This document shows positions 1 through 5,337 of a DNA stretch of 11,003 bases, one piece after another; the stretch's first letter is position 1; each line of letters opens with the position of its first letter. Both the position numbers and the translations under genes were made by a program. The DNA is from Bacteroidota bacterium (lineage in GTDB: Bacteria; Bacteroidota; Bacteroidia; Chitinophagales; Chitinophagaceae), in the NCBI GenBank assembly GCA_023392575.1, contig JAEVYV010000193.1, positions 1 through 11,003 on the forward strand, read 5' to 3'. Under the pieces are notes generated by a model that searched no databases, had not been told where the DNA came from, and saw only the letters and a list, made by a program, of their open reading frames with translations.

Positions 1-1335
1 GGTAGTGAGCAAATCAACCGCACCCTGGAAGAAAAGATCGGGGCCCTGATTGACAAGATAGAAGAAAACAACCGGGTCAACCGGGAAACCATCACCACCA
101 GCCTGAAAGTGTTTTCGCAGGAACAGCAGGGCAAGCTGGAAGAACTAAAGCGGGACCAAAAAGAGCAGGCCGCCCAAACCATGGAGCAACTGGAAAAAAT
201 CACCGCCCGGGTGGAAGAGCGGCTTACAGCGGTAAACGAACAGGCAAAGGCGGACGGCAGCCTGTTGCGCCAAACCCTGGACGCTTCTTTCCAGGGCTTC
301 AATAAAACCTTTAAAGAAAGTGTGGGAGAGATGAACAGCCTGCAGCGGGAACGGTTTGGCCAGTTGGAAGAAAAACAACTGCGGCTGGTGGAAAGCACCG
401 AAAAAAAGCTGGAGCAAATGCGGGAAACCGTGGACGAAAAGCTGCAAAAAACCCTGAGCGAACGCTTGGGCCAGTCCTTTGAGCTGGTGGGCAAACAACT
501 GGAAAGCGTACAGAAGGGATTGGGTGAAATGCAAACCCTGGCCCAGGATGTGGGCGGATTGAAAAGGGTGTTGAGCAATGTAAAGATGCGGGGCGGGTTT
601 GGAGAGGTGCAACTGGCCATGCTGCTGGAAAACATTTTGGCTCCCGACCAGTACGAAACCAACGTGCGGGTCAAGGAGGGCTGCACAGAAGTCGTGGAGT
701 TTGCCATTAAAATGCCCAACAAGGAAGGCGACCGCAATTTTGTTTGGCTGGCCATTGATGCCAAGTTTCCCAGGGATGCCTATGAACACCTGCAGTCGGC
801 TTACGACACAGGAGAGGCGGTTCGGATAGAAGAAGCCCAGAAGAACCTGGAAACCACCATTAAAAAAATGGCCAGGGACATTTGCGATAAATACATCAAT
901 CCACCCAATACCACCGATTTTGCCATTCTCTTCCTGCCCTTTGAGGGCATTTATGCCGAAGTGGTGCGCAAGGCCAGCCTGCTGGAAGAGATCCAGAAGC
1001 AGTGCAGGGTGGTGGTTACCGGTCCAACCACTCTGGCGGCCATCCTCAACAGCTTGCAAATGGGTTTCCGCACCCTGGCCATTCAAAAACGAAGCAGCGA
1101 GGTGTGGACCATACTGGGTGCAGTAAAAAAGGAATTTGAAAGCTTTGGCGGTATGTTGGAGAAAGCCCAAAAGAACATACAAACGGCCAGCAACCAGATC
1201 GACGAAGTAATGGGTAAGCGAACCCGGGCCATTCAACGGAAATTAAAAGGGGTGGAAGCTTTGAGCGAAGGAGATAGCCGGGTATTGCTTTCCGATGTCA
1301 CCACAAAGGAGCTGCTGGACGATGAGGAAGGTTAG
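1..1335 (+). CDS. rmuC: DNA recombination protein RmuC, 5'-truncated by the window
   Basis: RmuC-family proteins have a long coiled coil followed by a restriction-endonuclease-like core. They are linked to limiting inversions and rearrangements at repeats, although the biochemistry is poorly defined. The reading frame is open from base 1, so the true start and the usual N-terminal membrane anchor lie outside the window; 444 residues are visible. Residues 1 to about 175 are rich in E, K and Q heptads (coiled coil). The conserved core follows: RGGFGE at 197-202 (the family's RGxxGE motif), AIDAKFP at 251-257, FLPFEGIYAE at 311-320 and GPTTLAAIL at 341-349. A coiled-coil tail and an acidic C-terminus (ELLDDEEG) close the protein. 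The GTG at 109 is an internal valine codon, not a start. The next gene begins 66 bases downstream with no obvious terminator between, so co-transcription is possible. Family assignment is firm. Confidence 0.95.
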   Translation, partial: GSEQINRTLEEKIGALIDKIEENNRVNRETITTSLKVFSQEQQGKLEELKRDQKEQAAQTMEQLEKITARVEERLTAVNEQAKADGSLLRQTLDASFQGFNKTFKESVGEMNSLQRERFGQLEEKQLRLVESTEKKLEQMRETVDEKLQKTLSERLGQSFELVGKQLESVQKGLGEMQTLAQDVGGLKRVLSNVKMRGGFGEVQLAMLLENILAPDQYETNVRVKEGCTEVVEFAIKMPNKEGDRNFVWLAIDAKFPRDAYEHLQSAYDTGEAVRIEEAQKNLETTIKKMARDICDKYINPPNTTDFAILFLPFEGIYAEVVRKASLLEEIQKQCRVVVTGPTTLAAILNSLQMGFRTLAIQKRSSEVWTILGAVKKEFESFGGMLEKAQKNIQTASNQIDEVMGKRTRAIQRKLKGVEALSEGDSRVLLSDVTTKELLDDEEG

Positions 1336-1401
1336 GTTCAGCACACTGCATGGCCGAAGGTTGGGTCATTTTTTAGAGGTGGATTTGAACTAACTTGCCA
1401 C

Positions 1402-1902
1402 ATGAATCCTGCAATTGTTTCTGTTTTCCGGCTTGGTTTCCTGAGTCTTTTTCTTTTTGTTTTCTCCTGCACCAACGAGCCGCCTGCTGCCGTAGCGGCA
1501 AACGAAGGCCGGGTGGTGGCCATAGCCGACGGGGATACCTTTACCTTGCTGACAGACGACAAGCGGCAGGTAAAGGTGCGCCTGCATGGGATTGACTGCC
1601 CCGAGAAAAAGCAGGATTTTGGCCAGGTGGCCCGGCAAAGACTCAGTGAGCTGGTATTTGACAAACGGGTACGCCTCAACATAAAAGATACAGATCGCTA
1701 CGGCAGAACGGTGGCGGTTGTGTACCAGAACAATGCCTGTATTAATGAAGAATTGCTGAAGGAAGGGCTGGCCTGGCATTATACCCGCTACGATCGCAAC
1801 CCGGAGTGGGAACGGCTGGAAAAAGAAGCCCGCAGGCACAAGGCGGGACTCTGGCGGCAGCCCCATCCCACGCCGCCCTGGGAGTGGCGAAAAGAGCATT
1901 AG
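1402..1902 (+). CDS. Thermonuclease-like (SNase-fold) lipoprotein
   Basis: Predicted Ca2+-dependent nuclease of the staphylococcal nuclease family, 166 residues, exported and lipid-anchored. The N-terminus is a lipoprotein signal: a hydrophobic stretch at 8-21 ends in FVFSC with Cys23 as the lipidated residue. The SNase domain spans about 36-155. Catalytic and metal positions are all present: DGDT at 43-46, Arg60 in VRLHGID, Asp65 and Glu68 in DCPEKK, and Arg102 in DRYGR. These match Asp21, Arg35, Asp40, Glu43 and Arg87 of the staphylococcal enzyme (family knowledge), so the protein should be active. The ATG at 1402 is chosen because it gives a complete lipoprotein signal. The N-terminal sequence lacks a strong promoter match just upstream, so the gene may be read from rmuC. 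The likely role is extracellular or periplasmic nucleic-acid degradation; the substrate is not visible from sequence. Confidence 0.93.
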   Translation: MNPAIVSVFRLGFLSLFLFVFSCTNEPPAAVAANEGRVVAIADGDTFTLLTDDKRQVKVRLHGIDCPEKKQDFGQVARQRLSELVFDKRVRLNIKDTDRYGRTVAVVYQNNACINEELLKEGLAWHYTRYDRNPEWERLEKEARRHKAGLWRQPHPTPPWEWRKEH

Positions 1903-1964
1903 CCGGCCCAAAACCACTGGCTGGTATAACAACGTTCCCAATCTTATTGTTTGCATTTATTTGA

Positions 1965-2041
1965 GGGCTTTTGAAAACCCACTCTTCGGTTGGGGAAGTA
2001 TGCCTTTGGTGGGTTTGAGAGCCCAACCGGTTTTGCCGGTT
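1965..2041. repeat. Nested inverted repeats 3' of the nuclease gene
   Basis: An imperfect stem pairs GGGCT (1965-1969) and AAACCCAC (1975-1982) with GTGGGTTT (2009-2016) and AGCCC (2020-2024), leaving a small internal bulge. An inner CTTC/GAAG stem lies at 1984-1987 and 1995-1998. Right after it comes a second hairpin, AACCGG-ttttg-CCGGTT (2025-2041), followed by TTATTTAAAAAAA. The position 60 to 140 bases after the nuclease stop fits a structured 3' end or weak terminator, but there is no clean T-tract. No match to a known RNA family was recognised. Confidence 0.45.
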
Positions 2042-2308
2042 TATTTAAAAAAATGCAGGCTTGTCGCCCGGTGCTTTAAAGAAGAATGAAGCAGAAAGGT
2101 AGTTTGAAGAACTGTCATTCTAAAGGCGGAGCATGGGGAACGACCTGAAAAAGGATAACCAGCGCCTGACCGACCGGGGTGTATCCTTCATGAAGTCCAC
2201 TCAATGGGCCCACCAAACTGGCCGTGCTGAATGATACTGCGACAAAAACATTCAGTTGTATGAAATGATTTAACCAAAATGCAGTAAGAACGAAAAGGCC
2301 GCCATGTT

Positions 2309-2364
2309 TTCGTATTTCCCCGCTAGGGGAAGAATTCCGTTTCGGGGAAATACGAACCTTTTTT
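2309..2364 (+). terminator. Perfect 14-bp hairpin followed by T6
   Basis: The arms TTCGTATTTCCCCG (2309-2322) and CGGGGAAATACGAA (2343-2356) are exact reverse complements around a 20-base loop, followed by CC and TTTTTT (2359-2364). This is the form of an intrinsic terminator on the plus strand. The loop also allows a rival hairpin, TTCCCC-gcta-GGGGAA (2316-2331), so two folds compete, as in attenuators. No clear gene lies directly upstream, so the transcript being ended is unknown. The dyad could instead be a protein-binding site. Confidence 0.55.
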
Positions 2365-2381
2365 AGAAGAACTGCGACACA

Positions 2382-2439
2382 CAGCGATCTGCCTCGATTT
2401 TTCAGCGAAATAAAAGGATTGCAACCGTGCAGATCGCTG
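2382..2439. promoter_or_regulatory. 11-bp inverted repeat upstream of the 2460 gene
   Basis: CAGCGATCTGC (2382-2392) and GCAGATCGCTG (2429-2439) are perfect inverted copies 36 bases apart. The right copy lies nine bases before the -7 element of the next gene and overlaps the region RNA polymerase would cover. This suggests a two-site operator with looping. The following agATTTTTT also makes it terminator-like, but a 36-base loop is long for that. Confidence 0.4.
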
Positions 2440-2447
2440 AGATTTTT

Positions 2448-2455
2448 TACTTTTG
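2448..2455 (+). promoter_or_regulatory. Bacteroidota -7 element TACTTTTG, leaderless layout
   Basis: TACTTTTG matches TAnnTTTG exactly and ends four bases before ATG 2460. The transcription start would be expected at or next to the ATG, so the mRNA would have almost no leader. A well-spaced TTG -33 element was not found: the nearest TTG (2419-2421) is too far upstream. Confidence 0.6.
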
Positions 2456-2459
2456 CTCC

Positions 2460-2717
2460 ATGTCCGACTTCTCCGTACCCATGACCGTTGACAGCGGTAG
2501 CTATGTATTTGCTTTTACCTGTATTAAAAGTTCCTCCTCAGAAAAGTATTTTATCAAAGTGCGCCAGGCATTCAACGATGTGGCGGCTTTCGAAATGAAA
2601 CAAACGTACTCGGGCGACTGGAAAGTGACCGAACCGGTTCCGGCCTGGATCCGGGGGATTGAAGGCGAGTTGTCTGCGTCCATCAAGGCCCGGCTCAGTG
2701 AGGTTTTGAATCCGTAA
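2460..2717 (+). CDS. Small conserved-looking hypothetical protein (85 aa)
   Basis: The function is not recognised. The protein of 85 residues has no signal peptide or membrane segment. Its pattern of a beta-rich first half (SGSYVFAFTCIKSSSSEKY, then a KVRQAF segment), a charged-aromatic centre ending DWKVTEPVPAW, and a C-terminal helix resembles small single-domain proteins common in Bacteroidota. That resemblance is from general impression, not a search. The frame is open back to a GTG at 2427, but ATG 2460 is chosen because the exact -7 element TACTTTTG ends four bases ahead of it. An 11-bp inverted repeat just upstream may be an operator. The gene stands alone: rearward DNA is noncoding and the next plus-strand ORF starts 183 bases on. 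Confidence 0.65.
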   Translation: MSDFSVPMTVDSGSYVFAFTCIKSSSSEKYFIKVRQAFNDVAAFEMKQTYSGDWKVTEPVPAWIRGIEGELSASIKARLSEVLNP

Positions 2718-2900
2718 ACCATTCCCAGCCAGTTTAGGGCATCCGCAAGGACTCCTGGTCTGCCTACCTTTATAGCGAGGGCCTCTCGTGTAACAGTAAT
2801 GTCTAGACGGTCCCTTTGCAACTCTATTTGATCGTCTATCACATTTACGCCTATGTGAACAATAGCGGCTTGCAATTTTGTGTGCCTAAATAATTCACAT

Positions 2901-3035
2901 ATGAAAAAAGCCGCCTTGCTAACCTTATTGCCTGTGCTTTTTGTTTTTGTCGTTCGTGCGCACAGGCCCAGCGCAGGAAAACAGGCAGCTCGCAGGAAGA
3001 GCAAAGCCGCGTGGGCAGCGGCCAACAATAAATGA
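2901..3035 (+). CDS. Short secreted-peptide ORF, possibly frameshifted (44 aa)
   Basis: ATG 2901 opens a 44-codon frame beginning MKKAALLTLLPVLFVFVV, a clear Sec signal: a basic N-terminus and then a long hydrophobic core. In this frame the tail is basic (ARRKSK) with no classical cleavage site. If the frame is moved by two bases at the GCGC of GTGCGCAC (about 2957-2962), the product reads RAQAQRRKTGSS, a textbook AxA-Q signal-peptidase site for Bacteroidota, and ends at TAA 3029-3031. Both frames stop just before the terminator at 3039, which supports real transcription. It could be a short secreted peptide, a gene broken by a 2-base insertion, or a sequencing error. No family is recognised. 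Confidence 0.5.
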   Translation: MKKAALLTLLPVLFVFVVRAHRPSAGKQAARRKSKAAWAAANNK

Positions 3036-3038
3036 ATT

Positions 3039-3066
3039 GAACAAGCCCCTATTCTGGGGCTTGTTC
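3039..3066 (+). terminator. Intrinsic terminator, 11-bp GC-rich stem
   Basis: GAACAAGCCCC (3039-3049) pairs perfectly with GGGGCTTGTTC (3056-3066) around the loop tattct, followed by TTT. It lies four bases after the stop of the secreted-peptide ORF. Confidence 0.8.
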
Positions 3067-3218
3067 TTTGAAGTATCCCTGCAGTCCTTGGGTCCGTGGA
3101 TGGCGTTGCTTGTTAAAGGGATGGGCGCCCACCTGGGCTCGTCGGCAAACGGTATTGGATCTGGCTCTTGCTGTTATCCTTCCATTCTCTTTACTGCGAC
3201 AAACAAAGGGCTTCTTCC

Positions 3219-3226
3219 TATCTTAG
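3219..3226 (+). promoter_or_regulatory. Probable -7 element TATCTTAG
   Basis: One mismatch to TAnnTTTG, 25 bases before ATG 3252. This is a usual leader length for the downstream lipoprotein gene. No convincing -33 TTG was seen. Confidence 0.4.
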
Positions 3227-3251
3227 CCCCGAACCAAAAACTATAGAACTT

Positions 3252-3938
3252 ATGAAACTTCTGTTTTATCTCGTATCCTTTGTGCTGCTCGGCTGCAATC
3301 AGGCCGGATCTTCTGTCGCCACCAAAGAAAAAGGCCACCTGTATCTGCGTACGTTTTTGTGGACGGGCATGTACGGCAGCAACCTGGATATTTCGTGGAT
3401 CTTTTTAAGCGATGATGGTAAGATTGTTAGAAACCCCCGTTACGGTGTTAACCCCGTGCAGTGGGAAAAAGAAATGCAGGAGAACGCAGCCAATGTAGGT
3501 CGGTATACAGAAGAAAAAGACAAGCTGGCCATAACCTGGAGCGATGGAAAAACGGCTTCCTGGGGCATAGAGAAAAAGGACGGAAAACTGTCCATTATTG
3601 ACGGAGGCATTGTGTCGGAGCCGGAAGCCATGCCGCCACATTACCGCATAGAAGGACAATATGCTGCGTCCACTGTGCTGCCCAATGTGGCCAGTACCCA
3701 AACCCTGGTATTTCAAAAAGATGGCAGCTTTACCATGAACAACCTTGGCACTGTCAGTACCGCCGACGTTGCCGCGGCCTCCGAAAATAACAAGCAGGGC
3801 ACTTACGACATCAGCGGCAACACACTGAGCTTTAAGTTTTCCAACGGCGAAGAAAAAAAATCGGTGATTTGTATCTGGAATATGAACGGCCAGAAAAACC
3901 TGGTGATCAATTCAGCTTATTATCCCCAGGAAAAATAA
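3252..3938 (+). CDS. Uncharacterised lipoprotein (228 aa)
   Basis: The protein is exported and lipid-anchored: MKLLFYLVSFVLLGC gives a lipobox (LLGC) with Cys15. The frame is open upstream to 3168, but only ATG 3252 yields a lipoprotein signal directly at the N-terminus, so it is chosen. The mature part is rich in short beta-strand patterns and aromatic residues. Its second half (about 145-228) has the pattern ...LVFQKDGSFTMNN...QGTYDISGNTLSFKFSNGEE..., alternating strands and DG/NG turns as in lipocalin-like or META-like beta-barrel domains of Bacteroidota lipoproteins. That fold is inference. No catalytic motif is seen. The gene is monocistronic, with a weak promoter at 3219 and a strong terminator at 3996..4034. 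The cell-envelope role is unknown. Confidence 0.8.
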   Translation: MKLLFYLVSFVLLGCNQAGSSVATKEKGHLYLRTFLWTGMYGSNLDISWIFLSDDGKIVRNPRYGVNPVQWEKEMQENAANVGRYTEEKDKLAITWSDGKTASWGIEKKDGKLSIIDGGIVSEPEAMPPHYRIEGQYAASTVLPNVASTQTLVFQKDGSFTMNNLGTVSTADVAAASENNKQGTYDISGNTLSFKFSNGEEKKSVICIWNMNGQKNLVINSAYYPQEK

Positions 3939-3995
3939 CACAAGGGAAGGAGGTGAAGGAATGGATAGCCTTTCGCTTCAGCTTTTCCGTTTTCT

Positions 3996-4034
3996 AAAGG
4001 ATCGGCACGGCTGCCAGGGCGCTGCCGATCCTTT
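3996..4034 (+). terminator. Intrinsic terminator after the lipoprotein gene
   Basis: AAAGGATCGGCA (3996-4007) pairs perfectly with TGCCGATCCTTT (4023-4034) around a 15-base loop, followed by T-rich DNA (tgctttt). It lies 57 bases after the stop codon. Confidence 0.85.
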
Positions 4035-4371
4035 TGCTTTTGGCTACGCAGAACTACGTAGGCTTTTGTAAATTCTGCTGCTAGTGCGCCCATTTTGTTC
4101 CTTCCTTTTTTATGCTGCCGTGTCCAACAACGCATCTTTGCACCAGCAAACCAAAGCAGCCAATCCAAAAGGGGTAGCCCCCATTGCCTGTGAAAAACAC
4201 CCAATCCAATCCTTGAAAAACAAACCGTCCTTGAAAAAACCGCTGTTTTGGTTTAACGTCCACCCGAACCCCCGCCATGCGGGGATTCGGTGTTGATAAG
4301 CATAATCCCTTAGCAAGTCAATAAAGTCTTTTATTCCTTCCGCAGGAAGCCGGTCATATCATATTTTTTTA
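4035..4371. other. Host noncoding stretch next to the transposon
   Basis: No supported gene is seen in these 337 bases. They hold an orphan promoter-like CATCTTTG (4133-4140, one mismatch, no -33 element), a tandem CCTTGAAAAA at 4211-4220 and 4229-4238, and a strong imperfect hairpin at 4261-4292. The core of that hairpin, CCCCGC-cat-GCGGGG (4270-4284), is extended outward by GAA/TTC and CACC/GGTG. The hairpin has no T-tract on either side, so it is not a clear terminator. Before insertion this DNA continued directly into 8916. Confidence 0.5.
4364..4371. repeat. Target-site duplication, left copy (TTTTTTTA)
   Basis: The eight bases directly outside the left terminal inverted repeat are identical to 8908-8915 directly outside the right one. 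Eight base pairs is the usual duplication length for the IS1595 family, and AT-rich targets are common for it. Confidence 0.88.
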
Positions 4372-4399
4372 GGTAATTATATACAACTTTAACCCATTC
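4372..4399 (+). repeat. Left terminal inverted repeat, 28 bp
   Basis: The repeat begins GGTAATTATATACAACTT and ends AACCCATTC. It is an exact reverse complement of 8880-8907 over all 28 bases. The GG at the outer end fits IS1595-family ends. The next bases inward (4400 against 8879) no longer match. Confidence 0.97.
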
Positions 4400-4470
4400 C
4401 TCCTTTCATCGGGCTTGTGGTTGAGAACCCAAATGCACGTCTTTCATATTGAACTACTTACAATTTGATT

Positions 4471-4986
4471 TCAAACATTGACGTTGATAAGTCTGAAAGA
4501 ATTTGACCAACCATCATAAATAAGGGTGAAATACCGAAGAAAATCTCTTCCCAATATCGCTTTAAAATTTTCGTTGGAGAAATCTCTACCTATTAAATTG
4601 AGTGGTAGGCCAATTTGTCTAAAAATGCTGTGATACACAATACACTTGGCCTTCTCCGTATTAATGACACCGCCAATACCTTGTCCTTTAAACCCTCCTT
4701 CAATTTTATCCAAGTTTAAGTCGTCAATGAATGGCGTATGTAAAGATGAGATATCTGCTCCGGTATCAATTAGAGCAGAAAGGGTATGAAATTTTACGAG
4801 GGTTTTATTATTATGCCATGCTCTTAGGTCTTCTAAGCTTTTAAAAACTTCTACGTTGATGATAGGCCCTTCAACAGTTATATTTCCGGTAATCTGTAGT
4901 GTGTTTTGAGTTGATTCTGCCATTTCAAAATCGATTTCTTTAACTGTAAATTCAGTTTGGACGGATTCTTTATAAAGATGATACAT
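4471..4986 (-). CDS. Retropepsin-like aspartic protease (171 aa)
   Basis: Predicted single-domain aspartic endopeptidase that would act as a homodimer, each subunit giving one catalytic aspartate. The motif ALIDTGADISSL is at 71-82 with catalytic Asp74 in DTGA. The second hallmark, AILGRDFLRYFTLIYDG, lies at 143-159, the hydrophobic-ILGRD element typical of retroviral-type proteases. A glycine-rich GQGIGG at 101-106 fits the flap region. There is no signal peptide or membrane segment, so it acts in the cytoplasm. The N-terminal 40 residues are outside the core. ATG 4986 is used; Met22 is an alternative start. It lies 54 bases downstream of the XRE gene on the same strand with no terminator between, so the two probably form an operon. 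The substrate is unknown; the neighbouring repressor is a natural candidate (inference). Confidence 0.85.
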   Translation of the reverse strand: MYHLYKESVQTEFTVKEIDFEMAESTQNTLQITGNITVEGPIINVEVFKSLEDLRAWHNNKTLVKFHTLSALIDTGADISSLHTPFIDDLNLDKIEGGFKGQGIGGVINTEKAKCIVYHSIFRQIGLPLNLIGRDFSNENFKAILGRDFLRYFTLIYDGWSNSFRLINVNV

Positions 4987-5040
4987 ATTTAAAAAGCTTT
5001 GTTGATAAATAGTATCATCAGAATTTTATTAAGTAAACAC

Positions 5041-5262
5041 TTAAATCTCTACCAAAGCACTCACCGAAACTTTCAATCTCTTTGCAATCGCTACAATATG
5101 AGAGATTGAACAATTCACAGTCCCCGACTCACATTTCGCCACATACGGCTGTGAGAAGCCAAGGTCATTTGCAAGTTCTTCTTGGGACACACCTTTTTCT
5201 TTGCGAATCTTCTTAAGGTTCGCCCCGAACTTTTTGAGGTACTTATCGTCCCTGTAATACAC
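5041..5262 (-). CDS. XRE/Cro-CI family transcriptional regulator (73 aa)
   Basis: Compact helix-turn-helix protein made almost only of the HTH_3 domain (about 13-68). Helices two and three are visible as SQEELANDLG (26-35) and SQPYVAKCESG (37-47), with the family's conserved glutamate before SG. The protein would bind operator DNA as a dimer. It begins at GTG 5262; no ATG is available further in before the domain. A one-mismatch -7 element (TCTTTTTG, minus strand, 5268-5275) ends five bases ahead of the GTG, the same near-leaderless layout as other genes here. It is divergent from the secreted TonB-C gene. A perfect 16-bp palindrome in the gap is a probable binding site. It leads an operon with the protease gene. 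A role as repressor of element genes is inference. Confidence 0.88.
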   Translation of the reverse strand: MYYRDDKYLKKFGANLKKIRKEKGVSQEELANDLGFSQPYVAKCESGTVNCSISHIVAIAKRLKVSVSALVEI

Positions 5263-5297
5263 AGGAACAAAAAGAGGTTATTGCAGTTTCTTAATTA

Positions 5298-5313
5298 ATA
5301 TCAAATTTGATAT
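5298..5313. promoter_or_regulatory. 16-bp perfect palindrome, probable XRE operator
   Basis: ATATCAAATTTGATAT reads the same on both strands. It lies in the 75-base gap between the divergent XRE and TonB-C genes and overlaps the first three bases of the plus-strand -7 element (5311-5318), so a bound dimer would block that promoter. Size and symmetry fit Cro/CI-type operators. Part of it recurs at 8197-8208. Confidence 0.65.
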
Positions 5314-5318
5314 ATTTG
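5311..5318 (+). promoter_or_regulatory. -7 element TATATTTG for the TonB-C gene
   Basis: Exact match to TAnnTTTG, 19 bases before ATG 5338. TTTC at 5287-5290 stands at the distance of a -33 element with one mismatch to TTTG. Confidence 0.65.
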
Positions 5319-5337
5319 AGGGAGCCAAAACTATTTT

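Larger units (their letters stand above)
1903..2459. other. Gene-poor intergenic stretch with several inverted repeats
   Basis: No convincing long gene lies in these 557 bases on either strand. The stretch holds three groups of dyads (1965..2041, 2309..2356 and 2382..2439), described separately. One 33-codon frame starts at ATG 2133 and ends at TGA 2232-2234 (begins MGNDLKKDNQ). It is preceded by a purine-rich aaaggcgga, but no family is recognised and it may be chance. A second 20-codon frame begins at ATG 2086. With hairpin plus T-tract at 2309..2364 downstream, this stretch could instead make a small noncoding RNA, but no promoter was found that would settle it. Confidence 0.5.

Noticed and set aside
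145..1236. 363-codon minus-strand open frame across rmuC
   Set aside because: It lies fully antisense to a well-supported gene, with low-complexity F/Q/H-rich sequence typical of a shadow frame in GC-rich DNA.
2009..2025. GTGGGTTTGAGAGCCCA as a tRNA T-arm
   Set aside because: The stem does not close around a 7-base loop and no acceptor, D or anticodon arms fit around it.
2501..3028. 175-codon minus-strand open frame
   Set aside because: Both ends are antisense to supported plus-strand genes with promoters or terminators. Only the middle part (2715..2885) looks protein-like, and it is reported as a possible remnant.
4261..4292. Imperfect GC-rich hairpin as a terminator or attachment site
   Set aside because: There is no T-tract on either strand, and the element edge lies 80 bases away at the inverted repeat, so the hairpin is not its boundary.
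4081..4316. Several 65- to 94-codon frames on both strands
   Set aside because: They overlap one another in all frames, have no promoter-linked start, and read as low-complexity sequence; only noncoding DNA is supported.
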